A stretch of DNA of 64,000 nucleotides, from positions 124,001-188,000 of the forward strand of contig NZ_BAABJX010000024.1 of assembly GCF_039543525.1 (NCBI RefSeq). The letters are read 5' to 3'. The DNA is from Algivirga pacifica. Its GTDB lineage: Bacteria > Bacteroidota > Bacteroidia > Cytophagales > Flammeovirgaceae. The translations under genes and the position numbers were made by a program. Below the pieces are notes generated by a model, which ran no database searches, was not told where the DNA came from, and saw only the letters and a program-made list of their open reading frames with translations. Below, piece after piece: positions 18,262 to 27,941 of this stretch. Each line of letters begins with the position of its first letter. The first letter of the stretch is position 1.

Positions 18262-20616
18262 ATGCTTGTAATCAAAAGAGACGGACGAAGAGAAAGTGTC
18301 CGGTTTGACAAGATCCTCAAACGAATTGAAAACTTATGCCAAGGACTAGACAGCAAGTTTATTGACCCTGTAGAGATCTCCAAGAAAGTTATCATGGGAC
18401 TCTATGATGGAGTAACCACTACCGAACTGGATAATCTAGCCGCTGAAACTGCTGCCGCACTCGCTACACGGCATCCAGACTTCTCTAAACTCGCAGCCAG
18501 AATTTCTATTTCCAACCTACATAAAACTACCAGTCAATCCTTTTCCAGTACTGCAAAAAGACTCTATAATTATATAGATCCGAAAAATGGAGAAAATGCT
18601 GCTTTAATCTCGAAAGAGGCTTATGAGGTAATTCGGGCCAATGCCAAACGATTAGACGAAGCCATCGACTACCAAAAGGATTATGACTTTGACTACTTCG
18701 GATTCAAGACACTGGAACGCTCTTATTTATTCAAGCTCAACGGAAAGATTGCAGAACGCCCTCAGCACTTATTTATGCGGGTGGCTGTCGGTATTCATTT
18801 AGATGATATTGATGCCGTGCTTCAAACCTATCAGTTGATGTCTGAGAAATGGTTTATTCATGCAACTCCAACACTTTTCAATGCCGCAACACCAAAACCT
18901 CAAATGTCCAGTTGCTTCTTGGTCGCTATGAAGGATGATTCTATTGAAGGAATTTACGACACCCTCAAGCAATGTGCTCTCATATCCCAATCTGCAGGAG
19001 GTATCGGTCTCAGTATTCATAACATTCGGGCCACAGGCTCCTATATCAAGGGTACTAATGGGTCTTCTAATGGTATTATCCCTATGCTTAGGGTATTCAA
19101 TGACACCGCAAGATACGTAGATCAGGGAGGAGGGAAGAGAAAAGGAGCCTTTGCTATTTACCTGGAGCCTTGGCATGCCGATATTTTTGCCTTTTTGGAT
19201 TTACGTAAAAACCACGGAAAGGAGGAATTGCGTGCCCGTGACTTATTCTATGCTTTGTGGGTTTCTGATTTATTTATGAAAAGGGTGGAAAATAATGAAG
19301 AATGGTCACTCTTCTGTCCGCATGAAGCTCCGGGACTTGATAATAGCTATGGGAAAGAATTTGAAATGCTTTACCAAAAATATGAAAAGGAAGGAAGAGC
19401 CAGACGTACGATCAATGCGCAAGAGTTATGGTTTGCTATACTGGAAGCACAAGTAGAAACAGGTACTCCTTATATCCTGTACAAGGATGCAGCCAATGGA
19501 AAATCCAACCAAAAGAACTTGGGGATTATTAAGTCCAGTAATTTGTGTACTGAAATCATCGAATATACTTCTGAAGATGAAACTGCCGTTTGTAATCTAG
19601 CTTCTTTGTCTCTTCCTAAATTTGTACATAATGGCACTTTTGACCACCAAAAGCTGTACGAAGTCACCAAAGTAGTTGCCCGTAACCTAAATAAAATCAT
19701 CGATCGTAATTATTATCCTGTACCAGAGGCTCGCAATTCTAATATGCGCCACCGACCTATCGGTATTGGAGTACAAGGATTAGCGGATGTATTTATGATG
19801 CTTCGTATGCCTTTTGATGGAGAAGAAGCCAAAGGGCTCAATAAAGATATCTTTGAAACACTCTACTTTGCTGCCATGACTTCATCCATGGAACTAGCCA
19901 AAGAGCAAGGTGCCTACGAAACGTTTAAAGGATCTCCTGCTTCCAAGGGAATTTTCCAGTTTGATATGTGGGGAGTGACGCCTTCTTCCGGACGTTGGGA
20001 TTGGTTCTCCTTAAAGCAGCAGGTCAAAGAGCATGGCTTACGCAACTCTCTATTGCTTGCTCCTATGCCAACAGCGAGTACCTCTCAGATCTTAGGAAAT
20101 AACGAGTGCTTTGAGCCTTTCACCTCTAATATTTATAGCCGAAGAGTCCTTTCTGGTGAGTTTACCATTGTCAACAGGCATCTATTAAAAGACCTAATTG
20201 CATTAGGGCTATGGGATAATACTATGAAGAACGAGCTTATCGCTCAAAATGGCTCCGTACAGAATATCCAAAAGATACCCCAGCACATTAAAGATCTTTA
20301 CAAGACGAGTTGGGAGATTAGCCAAAAAGTGATCATTGATATGGCTGCAGACCGGGGGGCGTACATTTGCCAAAGCCAAAGTCTAAATCTGTTTGTGCCT
20401 AATCCAAACTTTGGAAAACTAACCTCTATGCATTTTTATTCCTGGAAAAAAGGGCTTAAAACAGGGATGTATTACCTCAGAACCAAAGCTGCCACAGAAG
20501 CTATTAAGTTTACCGTGGATACTCAGCAGCTACAAGATAAAAAACCTGATACAGCACAAGAAGAGGGGGGAAGTTGTTCTTTGGATGATCCTGACTGCTT
20601 GTCCTGTCAAGGATAG
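18262..20616 (+). CDS. nrdA: class I ribonucleoside-diphosphate reductase, alpha subunit
   Basis: The start is set at the ATG of MLVIKRDGRRESV (784 residues); a TTG 45 bp upstream would only add a hydrophobic stretch. It has an N-terminal ATP cone, the fold of the large subunit with MSSCFL (redox Cys), NLCTEI (radical Cys with its neighbours) and CNLASL (second redox Cys), plus the PMPTASTSQI motif. It also ends with a flexible tail carrying CSLDD and CLSC cysteines for re-reduction. It reduces NDPs to dNDPs. The beta subunit gene nrdB is not adjacent or anywhere in this window, so the two subunits are encoded apart. Confidence 0.95.
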   Translation: MLVIKRDGRRESVRFDKILKRIENLCQGLDSKFIDPVEISKKVIMGLYDGVTTTELDNLAAETAAALATRHPDFSKLAARISISNLHKTTSQSFSSTAKRLYNYIDPKNGENAALISKEAYEVIRANAKRLDEAIDYQKDYDFDYFGFKTLERSYLFKLNGKIAERPQHLFMRVAVGIHLDDIDAVLQTYQLMSEKWFIHATPTLFNAATPKPQMSSCFLVAMKDDSIEGIYDTLKQCALISQSAGGIGLSIHNIRATGSYIKGTNGSSNGIIPMLRVFNDTARYVDQGGGKRKGAFAIYLEPWHADIFAFLDLRKNHGKEELRARDLFYALWVSDLFMKRVENNEEWSLFCPHEAPGLDNSYGKEFEMLYQKYEKEGRARRTINAQELWFAILEAQVETGTPYILYKDAANGKSNQKNLGIIKSSNLCTEIIEYTSEDETAVCNLASLSLPKFVHNGTFDHQKLYEVTKVVARNLNKIIDRNYYPVPEARNSNMRHRPIGIGVQGLADVFMMLRMPFDGEEAKGLNKDIFETLYFAAMTSSMELAKEQGAYETFKGSPASKGIFQFDMWGVTPSSGRWDWFSLKQQVKEHGLRNSLLLAPMPTASTSQILGNNECFEPFTSNIYSRRVLSGEFTIVNRHLLKDLIALGLWDNTMKNELIAQNGSVQNIQKIPQHIKDLYKTSWEISQKVIIDMAADRGAYICQSQSLNLFVPNPNFGKLTSMHFYSWKKGLKTGMYYLRTKAATEAIKFTVDTQQLQDKKPDTAQEEGGSCSLDDPDCLSCQG

Positions 20617-20621
20617 TTGTT

Positions 20622-20670
20622 AATTTTCAATGATTAATTTTCAATGATTAATTTTCAATGATTAATTTTC
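20622..20670. repeat. heptanucleotide array (AATTTTC/AATGATT alternating)
   Basis: Seven consecutive 7-bp units, AATTTTC and AATGATT alternating, beginning 5 bp after the nrdA stop codon. Confidence 0.85.
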
Positions 20671-20840
20671 AATTAAAATGAATCATCCAAAAAGGCTACT
20701 GAACTAGTTCTCTCTGAACTGGTTCAAGAGTTCAAATTCCGAACGAGGTACGAGTAAGGAATTGCTCTTGGACCAAGCGGTTTACTACATCGGTTAAGGT
20801 TTATGCGTCCTATTTTTGAAATAGGAAAACACGGACATAA

Positions 20841-20881
20841 AAAAATGAATCATTCTTCTGAAGAAGAATGATTCATTTTTT
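20841..20881. terminator. bidirectional terminator between nrdA and lspA
   Basis: A near-perfect palindrome AATGAATCATTCTTC...GAAGAATGATTCATT flanked by an A-run and a T-run, between two convergent genes. Confidence 0.85.
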
Positions 20882-20902
20882 TATGCTTTTTATCTGATGT
20901 AA

Positions 20903-20923
20903 GGTCGATCACAAGAGTCGCCC
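20903..20923. repeat. degenerate ACAAG-loop palindrome
   Basis: GGTCGATC, loop ACAAG, AGTCGCCC. It resembles the clean copies at 38661 and 39761 and abuts the lspA stop codon. Confidence 0.5.
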
Positions 20924-21550
20924 TTAACTTTTACCTTCCGTAGCTACTGCTTGTTGCGCCTTCATTTTAGACTCGTGAGCGGCAAATTTATTTTGGAAGA
21001 TCAAAATGATCACTACTCCTATAAAAATCGCAGAATCTGCAATATTGAAGACTGGGCTAAAAAAGATAAATCGATTACCACCTACAGAAGGTATCCACTC
21101 TGGATATACTCCATGAACCATCGGGAAGTAAAGCATATCAATTACCTGTCCATGGAACCATGGTGTCGGGGAATTCGGAATTACGTTTCCGTCAATCATA
21201 ACCCCATAAAATACACAATCAATTGCATTCCCTAATGCTCCTCCCAAAATCAACGCCAAGGAGATCAATAGTCCCCAATGAGCTTTTGATTTCAATAGAT
21301 AATAGATAGAGTAAGCTATTGCACCAGAAGCAATAATTCTGAATATCGTCAACAAAACTTTTCCATATTCAATATCAAATTGCATCCCAAATGCCATTCC
21401 TGGATTCAATAAGTAATGCAAACGGAACCAGTCTCCAATGACATTGATCTCCTCATGCATCTGCATATTAAAATGCACCAAGAGCTTTGAACCCTGATCA
21501 ATCAAAATCACCAGTAGGGTCACCAGGTAAAATTTCCACACTGTTTTCAT
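20924..21550 (-). CDS. lspA: lipoprotein signal peptidase (signal peptidase II)
   Basis: A 208-residue inner-membrane aspartyl protease that removes signal peptides of prolipoproteins. Four transmembrane helices are visible. The conserved pieces are DQGSKLLV (about 18-25), NPGMAFGM, GGALGNAID, and the two catalytic aspartates in GQVIDMLYF and FNIADSAIF. The insert between helices (about 120-150) is longer than in E. coli, as is usual in Bacteroidota. It faces nrdA with a shared terminator. Confidence 0.95.
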   Translation of the reverse strand: MKTVWKFYLVTLLVILIDQGSKLLVHFNMQMHEEINVIGDWFRLHYLLNPGMAFGMQFDIEYGKVLLTIFRIIASGAIAYSIYYLLKSKAHWGLLISLALILGGALGNAIDCVFYGVMIDGNVIPNSPTPWFHGQVIDMLYFPMVHGVYPEWIPSVGGNRFIFFSPVFNIADSAIFIGVVIILIFQNKFAAHESKMKAQQAVATEGKS

Positions 21551-21769
21551 CTAAAAAAATATCTATGCCTTACGCTATTCTATTGTTATTACTAAACTTC
21601 TTACAGCTCAAGAAGGACCCTGAATAGTATTTAGTCACCACACAATCCCTTTATTTACTGCAATGAGTCAACAATATAGAAAAATATTAATAGTTCAGTA
21701 TGTTCCACACTTAGTTAATACACTTGTATCTGTGGTGTTTAACATTTTGCAACTTTCTATTGTCATTGA

Positions 21770-22849
21770 TTAAGCTTCGGTTTCATTCTCGGTCCCCTTA
21801 TTCGCCAACTGTCCACAGGCTGCATCGATATCTTTTCCACGGCTTCTACGCACGTGTACATTTACGCCTTTTTTACGAAGGTAATCCGCAAACTTATCTA
21901 GGCGGTCAGCCTCTGTATTTCGGAAATTCGCTTGATCAATTGGGTTATACTCAATGATATTTACTTTACAAGGTAAATGGCGTGTAAACTGATACAATTC
22001 CTCCGCATCTTGCAACGTATCATTAAAATTATAGAAAACGATATACTCATAGGTTACCGGATTCTTTGTCTTGGAGAAATAGTATTTTAAGGCATCTCTT
22101 AGAGCAGGTAAACTATTATGCTCATTAATCGGCATAATGGTATCTCTTTTCTTATCATTAGCCGCATGCAAAGACAAAGCAAGATTAAACTTCACTTCAT
22201 CATCTCCCAATTTTCTGATCATCTTGGCAATACCTGCTGTAGATACTGTAATTCTCTTGGAAGACATTCCCAACCCTTGGTCTGAAGTAATCAGTTCTAC
22301 AGACTTCAATACATTAGCATAGTTCAACAAAGGCTCACCCATCCCCATATATACAATATTGGATAGTTTTGCGCCAAAATGCTCTTGTGCTTGCTGATCA
22401 ATAGCAACTACCTGATCATAGATCTCGGCAGCATCCAAGTTTCGTTCACGATCCATATACCCTGTAGCACAGAACTTACATGTCAATGAACAACCCACCT
22501 GTGAAGAAATACAAGCCGTCATACGTGGCTCTGCCGGTATCAATACCCCTTCTACCAAATGCCCATCGTGCAACTGGAATGCGGACTTCACGGTACCATC
22601 GTTACTTTTCTGAGCGGTATGAACAGCGATAGGAGCAATATAAAAGTGCTCATCCAAAAGCTCTCTGGTCTTTTTTGAAAGGTTAGTCATCACCTCAAAA
22701 GAATGGGCAGACTGTCTCCATAACCAATCCTGTATTTGCTTGGCCCTGAATCCTTTCTCTCCATGTTCCTCCAAAAAAGTCTTTAACTTTTTGAGATCTA
22801 ACTTTCGTATATCCTGTTTCTTACTGTTGCTTGCTATCTTCTCTGCCAT
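21770..22849 (-). CDS. rlmN: dual-specificity RNA methyltransferase RlmN
   Basis: A 359-residue radical SAM enzyme that makes m2A at 23S rRNA A2503 and tRNA A37. The [4Fe-4S] motif CSLTCKFC gives Cys-120, Cys-124 and Cys-127. Downstream are YMGMGEPLLNY and ALSLHAAND, and near the C-terminus RRSRGKDIDAACGQL with the mechanistic second cysteine. Length is typical. TACTTTTG on the minus strand (22876-22883) is a candidate -7 box 27 bp before the start. Confidence 0.97.
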   Translation of the reverse strand: MAEKIASNSKKQDIRKLDLKKLKTFLEEHGEKGFRAKQIQDWLWRQSAHSFEVMTNLSKKTRELLDEHFYIAPIAVHTAQKSNDGTVKSAFQLHDGHLVEGVLIPAEPRMTACISSQVGCSLTCKFCATGYMDRERNLDAAEIYDQVVAIDQQAQEHFGAKLSNIVYMGMGEPLLNYANVLKSVELITSDQGLGMSSKRITVSTAGIAKMIRKLGDDEVKFNLALSLHAANDKKRDTIMPINEHNSLPALRDALKYYFSKTKNPVTYEYIVFYNFNDTLQDAEELYQFTRHLPCKVNIIEYNPIDQANFRNTEADRLDKFADYLRKKGVNVHVRRSRGKDIDAACGQLANKGTENETEA

Positions 22850-22925
22850 TGAAATCTATCGTTATCTTGAGACTACAAAAGTAATCTTTTCTGTATAGGT
22901 TAAAAAGACTCCTTTGCACATAAAA

Positions 22926-22958
22926 AAAACCTGAACTGTTAATAATAGTTCAGGTTTT
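22926..22958 (-). terminator. terminator of the TPR gene
   Basis: AAAACCTGAACT (22926-22937) with AGTTCAGGTTTT (22947-22958), a 12-bp perfect stem preceded by an A-run that is the U-tract on the minus strand. Confidence 0.8.
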
Positions 22959-22985
22959 CTTCAAATATGATTAAATGAACTTGAA

Positions 22986-24536
22986 TTAGTTCAATGCATC
23001 AGCCTTTTTCATTGCAGCTTCTGCATCGTCATATTTCTTCTGTAGAGAATAAATTTGCGCTAGTAGGTTCCAGTTTCTGCTGTTGTCAGCATCCAACTCT
23101 ACTACTTTCTTCGCTACCTCTTCCGCTTTAGTTGCAAGGTCGTTGATTTGCGCCTCGTATGCTTTTGCTTTCTTAGCGTCCTTGAATGACCCAGTTGCTG
23201 TTCTTGGTAGATCCTCTTTCTTAGAGTTAATCTTTCTTGCAGAGTTGTAATACAATGCACCAAGGTTGAACATACCATCTACGTGCTCAGGGCTTACTTC
23301 CAATAGTCTATTGTACTGTGCAACAGCTTTATCATAGTACTCTTTTTTAGCAGCCTCATCCTCCGCTTTGTCGCTCATTTGGTCGTACAATACTGCCAAG
23401 TTGAAGTTCAAACGCTCATCGTTAGGATTCTTTTCCAACTGCGCTTCGATAGAAGCAACCGCATCGTCCAAACGATCTAGTTTCGCATAATATGTAATCA
23501 ACTGGCTGCTCAATACTTCGTTGTCTGGGTACTTTTCAGCACCTTCTTTCACGATAACCAAACACTCTTCGTAAATTTTGTTGGCCTCTGCTCTTGCTTC
23601 CGCATTGTCAGACTCCATCTTTGCAACCTTAGCTGTCAACTCGTCCAATTCTTTCTTGTACTGTGTTGCTTGCTTGTTGTACTTTCTGTAACGTGCCTGA
23701 GCAGAAGAGCTCTTGTAACGCTTATTCGCATCAGCTCTATCTTTAGCAGTCTTGTACTTCTCCTCTAGAGGCTTTATTTGTCTCTTAGAAGGGTTCAACT
23801 CGTAAGCATTGTCAGAGATTACTTCCTCAAATGGCTCTGCTTTCTTTGCTACTACTCTTACGTGTTGTAGGTAAAGCTGAACATCAGAAGTATCATAAGG
23901 AGTTTTCTTTAGTTCCTCGATGATTGCCACCAAGTTTTTCTCTGTTTCTTCCGATTCTTTCTCATCGTGTACGAATGCCGCTGAGTAGAATGCCAACTTA
24001 CCAGTCAACGTATCACCCTTGATTCTGTACGCTTTTTCGAAGTTGTCATATGCCATCTCGTAGTCTTGTCCTTCCCAAGCAGGAACACCTCTGTTCCAGA
24101 AGATATCATAAAACTGGTCATACTCCGAACGCTGCATTTTCATCAAGTTAGAAGGTGCTTCCGAGTTAAAGATCTCTTCGTACGTTTTGCTTCCTTCTTC
24201 CTCTTGTGCTTTAATTTGGTCATATACCGCAATCGTTTTACCGATATACTTTTCTACTTCCTCCTCAGAGATATCCTCACGTCCTGCAAGTCCAGCATAT
24301 ACCTGTGCTTGAGCACGAAGGGTCTTAGTTTTTACCACTTCTGGCTTACCTTTCTTCTTTAGCTTTTCAAGCTCATAAGCTACAGCTGCATCAATTTCTT
24401 CTTCAGCCATCGCATAGTCTTGTGCTTCCAAATAAGAAAGAGCTTTCTTGGCGCTACCTTTTCTAGTTTGTGCTTGTGACATTGTTACCATAGATAGCGA
24501 TAGCAACAATAGCAAAGTTAATCTTAACGCTTTCAT
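22986..24536 (-). CDS. periplasmic TPR-repeat protein
   Basis: The start is at MKALRLTLLLLLSLSMVTMSQA, a clear signal peptide, giving 516 residues. The upstream alternative at 24611 has no such logic. Several tetratricopeptide-like repeats are seen (for example around AYDNFEKAYRI, LDDAVASIEAQLEKNPND and AVAQYNRLLEVSPEHVDGMFNLGALYYNSA), with a coiled-coil-like Lys/Glu-rich segment in the middle (about 265-345). Such proteins act as scaffolds at the Bacteroidota envelope; the partner is unknown. TAGCTTTG (complement of 24585-24592) is a candidate -7 box. Confidence 0.85.
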   Translation of the reverse strand: MKALRLTLLLLLSLSMVTMSQAQTRKGSAKKALSYLEAQDYAMAEEEIDAAVAYELEKLKKKGKPEVVKTKTLRAQAQVYAGLAGREDISEEEVEKYIGKTIAVYDQIKAQEEEGSKTYEEIFNSEAPSNLMKMQRSEYDQFYDIFWNRGVPAWEGQDYEMAYDNFEKAYRIKGDTLTGKLAFYSAAFVHDEKESEETEKNLVAIIEELKKTPYDTSDVQLYLQHVRVVAKKAEPFEEVISDNAYELNPSKRQIKPLEEKYKTAKDRADANKRYKSSSAQARYRKYNKQATQYKKELDELTAKVAKMESDNAEARAEANKIYEECLVIVKEGAEKYPDNEVLSSQLITYYAKLDRLDDAVASIEAQLEKNPNDERLNFNLAVLYDQMSDKAEDEAAKKEYYDKAVAQYNRLLEVSPEHVDGMFNLGALYYNSARKINSKKEDLPRTATGSFKDAKKAKAYEAQINDLATKAEEVAKKVVELDADNSRNWNLLAQIYSLQKKYDDAEAAMKKADALN

Positions 24537-24683
24537 AAAATTATAACTTTCAATAAACAGATTGCATTTTGGAATGTATCCTCGCAAAGCTAGTAGAAAA
24601 AATATTAACATTTGGTGACAAAGGGCATAATTTTCTAAGATATACTGCTATGATTTGCCATATATTTTGTTAGAAAATGTGAA

Positions 24684-24721
24684 AAAATAAAAAGCCAGAG
24701 GAGCAATACTCCTCGGCTTTT
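24684..24721 (-). terminator. terminator of the GH20 gene
   Basis: AAAAGCC-AGAGGAG pairs with CTCCTC-GGCTTTT around a short loop (24690-24721), with an A-run on the left side. Confidence 0.7.
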
Positions 24722-24813
24722 TCCATCAGTGACTTAGTAATTAAACTAATTACTAAAACTTCTGCTTACATCTATGATTTTAATTAGCACTCTCAGAACT
24801 GTTTATCTATCGA

Positions 24814-27636
24814 TCATTGGGTTTTTTGATCTGTTTTCTCTTCTGATGCTGTCGACAACCTCAACGTGGCAAATCGATGAGGTGCATGAAATACCTTTAA
24901 GTGCATATAATCAAAGTATTCATAAGTCTCTGTAACTGAATTCTTATCATTTACACACAAGGTCATACCAAGTGCCGTATCTTTTTTAGGCTTAACTCCC
25001 AGTTCATCCCAGCTCACGGCCATCTCTACCGTATATCCCCAATCAGCACTCTTCTCCTCATTCAATGTTCCTTTCACCTTTACAGCCGTTATTGCATTTC
25101 CCGTCCAGGAAGCATCGTATTGCTCTCCTTTCATTCCTTTCTCATCCATGATAATATTCGCTGCACTTACATGGTAAGCAATATCATCTTCCTGCCATTC
25201 GGCCGATCGGTGATGAAGCGGGTCAAACAGCACCTCTATGCCGTCGTCCTCCCACAATTTTGCCCCATCGCGTTCTTGCTGTACTGCCGTCACATCGCTG
25301 TCTTTTACTTTAAAAGCCAAGTACAAGTGTTGTTTATCCCATCGCAAAGCATACCATGCAGAATCTGCTTTATACCATCCTCCTGTATACTGTGCTCCAT
25401 TAGTGAATACTTGCCAGTCTGCTTCTTTCCACTCTTCCAGTACTCCATCTACGGTAATATCTTTTCGTGTTCTATAAGCCATCAACTGTCCAGCCTTCAC
25501 CTTTAGAATTCTTTCCATAGCCGTGACCACAGGTAAAGTAGCTCTACTTCCTCCCTTCGCCAGTGACTGCTTTTCTACCTTCAAAAACTCTTTGGTTGTC
25601 GGGCCATCAAAGCGTGCCTGATCAATGATATCCAATCGCTCACGATACCATTCATAGGAAGGTTGCTCTTGCAGTTGTAACGCCTCCAAGGTTACACGAG
25701 CAGCTTCCGATAAACGATACGACAGATTTTCAATATCCTCCAAGGCTGGTGATTTATTGATCAATTGTTGTATAGCTATATGGTTCCCTTGCCACTGCGC
25801 CAATAAATCGGCAATTGCTTGTTCTTTAGACAAGTCGCCACCATCCAAATACGCCTCTACCCATTCATTAAAATCGCGAGCATCCCTTGCATCTGGTCCC
25901 AATGCATCGACAAATTGTCTATAGGAAGAACCATAAGTCGTATACATCCATCCCATAGAATTTCTATTATAGAATCGAAGGGGAACTGCTACTCTTGCCA
26001 ATACTTTTAACGGTTCGATATCATATCCTCTAGCCAGGTTTCTGAATAACTTCTCCTGATAGGTCAAATGCTGTAGTCCCAACTCTTCCAACTGCCAATT
26101 AATGACTGACAAACGACGATACATATCTTCGACATCTTTCACTTCTGCTGGAGACCAAAGGCGTTCTGCGATTGCAGCCGTACGAGGCCATATACGCGAG
26201 TCTACCGTCTCAGGAGTCACCAACTCTGACCACATGGTTGCTTCTCCACCCAATACATTTTTTGCCTGCTGCTCAGTTAAGTCATGATTATCCGGTAAAG
26301 GATCTTGTAAGTAATGATGTTCCGCAGGATGCATTAAATCAATATAATATCCATTGGACAACATCACTTGATATCCATCCTTAGCCGCTTGTGCCAAAGA
26401 TTCCTTTCCTCTCCAAGATTGAATCACTGCATTCTTCGGCAGTCCATCTACCAAAATCTCATCCCAGCCTACCATGCGTTTTCCATTGGCTTCCATCATT
26501 TTCAGCACTCTCTTGTTGAAGTGATTTTGAAGCATATGGTTATCCGCTATGTTATGCTCTTTCATGAATGCCTGAATTTCTGGATTAGCATCCCATTGTT
26601 TTCCTTCATTCTCATCTCCTCCAATATGCATATAGACATCCGGGAACAATGCAGCCATTTCGTTCAAGAAGTTCCCTACCACCTCATAAGTTTTCTCATT
26701 GGTAGGATCTAATGTAGCATCAAAGATTCCTGCATTACGCTCAATATGGTAAGGTGCAGTCTTAACATTCAGGTCCATCATGCCTTTCTCATCCAGTATG
26801 GCATCAGCCATATACTGATAAGGAGCACTTGCCAGTTCAGGAAAAGCAACACACCAAGCAGTAGCATGTCCCGGCAAATCAAACTCAGGTACTACACGTA
26901 TGCCACGCTCTGCCGCAAAAGCGATCACTTCCTTAATTTGCTCTTGTGTATAATACATCCCATCCGATGCCTTTTCATGCAACTGAGGATATACCTTGCT
27001 CTCTACACGAATTCCATGGTCGTCCGTCAAGTGCCAATGAAAGACATTCATCTTTACGGCGGCCATAGCGGCTATATTTCTTTTGACTACCTCAAGCGGT
27101 AGAAAATGACGGGATACATCCAACATCAACCCACGCCAAGGAAAACGTGGTTGATCTTCAATCTTTGCAGTTGGCAAATAAAACCCTTCTTTTCCAACTT
27201 CCACCAACTGCAATAAGGTCTCCAGTCCTCTGAGCGCTCCTATATCGGTTGACGCCTCTAAAAGGATCTTTTCATCTGTGACCTGAAGCGTATAACTTTC
27301 ATCCATATTCAAGGCCAAAGTTCCTTCCTTCTCCACCTTAACCAATAACCCATTGGGAGAAGGCATTCCATTGCCCTTAATAAAATCTTGCGAAAATGAT
27401 ATCCCCGTACGCCCTCTCAAACGAGCAACAAAACGGGTAGCCGCTTTTTGCAAACGGATGGTACTGCTCCCTTGCAACTCTACGGTAAAATCTTTATTGA
27501 TGGAGTAATGACTGTTCGCTAAGGTCACCTTGGCCGGTACAGGCATCAAGTTGATTGTAGACAAATTCTCTTGCGCTCTCAGACTACTCACACACAGGAA
27601 GCATAATAATAGACTCCCTAAAAATCTGGTATACAT
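24814..27636 (-). CDS. GH20 beta-N-acetylhexosaminidase with C-terminal CBM9-like domain
   Basis: 940 residues with a signal peptide (about 1-21). An N-terminal GH20b domain precedes the GH20 barrel (about 165-510). There the substrate-assisted catalytic pair Asp-341 and Glu-342 lies in HIGGDENEG, with FHWHLTDDHG and VPEFDLPGH as further family marks. After a helical region, residues about 725-930 form a DOMON/CBM9-like domain beginning DITVDGVLEEW. It would remove terminal GlcNAc or GalNAc from glycans in the periplasm or outside. It lies 305 bp downstream of susD on the same strand, so it is probably part of the same utilisation locus. Confidence 0.93.
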   Translation of the reverse strand: MYTRFLGSLLLCFLCVSSLRAQENLSTINLMPVPAKVTLANSHYSINKDFTVELQGSSTIRLQKAATRFVARLRGRTGISFSQDFIKGNGMPSPNGLLVKVEKEGTLALNMDESYTLQVTDEKILLEASTDIGALRGLETLLQLVEVGKEGFYLPTAKIEDQPRFPWRGLMLDVSRHFLPLEVVKRNIAAMAAVKMNVFHWHLTDDHGIRVESKVYPQLHEKASDGMYYTQEQIKEVIAFAAERGIRVVPEFDLPGHATAWCVAFPELASAPYQYMADAILDEKGMMDLNVKTAPYHIERNAGIFDATLDPTNEKTYEVVGNFLNEMAALFPDVYMHIGGDENEGKQWDANPEIQAFMKEHNIADNHMLQNHFNKRVLKMMEANGKRMVGWDEILVDGLPKNAVIQSWRGKESLAQAAKDGYQVMLSNGYYIDLMHPAEHHYLQDPLPDNHDLTEQQAKNVLGGEATMWSELVTPETVDSRIWPRTAAIAERLWSPAEVKDVEDMYRRLSVINWQLEELGLQHLTYQEKLFRNLARGYDIEPLKVLARVAVPLRFYNRNSMGWMYTTYGSSYRQFVDALGPDARDARDFNEWVEAYLDGGDLSKEQAIADLLAQWQGNHIAIQQLINKSPALEDIENLSYRLSEAARVTLEALQLQEQPSYEWYRERLDIIDQARFDGPTTKEFLKVEKQSLAKGGSRATLPVVTAMERILKVKAGQLMAYRTRKDITVDGVLEEWKEADWQVFTNGAQYTGGWYKADSAWYALRWDKQHLYLAFKVKDSDVTAVQQERDGAKLWEDDGIEVLFDPLHHRSAEWQEDDIAYHVSAANIIMDEKGMKGEQYDASWTGNAITAVKVKGTLNEEKSADWGYTVEMAVSWDELGVKPKKDTALGMTLCVNDKNSVTETYEYFDYMHLKVFHAPHRFATLRLSTASEEKTDQKTQ

Positions 27637-27941
27637 AAGTTATTACGGTTTAATATGGTATCCTCCTTTAATAAAAAAGAGTACCTATAATCAGAGCTGT
27701 AACGAAGTAAAAAGCTAATTATAATGACCAATAGCGCCTCTTCTATGAGAGCGGCATGTTCACTGAAGTAAAGATTATTGATAATCACACGATTGCCGTG
27801 CAGGTGTTTTTATTCTATAGCTGGAATTAACAGAAAAATGCACTTTAGGTATTAATGACAGATGGGTACCATTAAGGAAACCAGCAGGGCTACAACTAGC
27901 CCTGCATGGTTTATATTATTATTGCCAGATGATTATTTCAA
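27637..27941. other. intergenic region between susD and the GH20 gene
   Basis: No ORF. It contains the susD terminator at 27879-27911 and a weak hairpin near 27737-27756, so the GH20 gene may have its own promoter or depend on read-through. Confidence 0.5.
27879..27911 (-). terminator. hairpin after susD
   Basis: AGCAGGGCT pairs with AGCCCTGC and CCA/TGG extends the stem (27881-27909) around a 6-nt loop. A long U-tract is lacking, so termination may be partial. Confidence 0.6.
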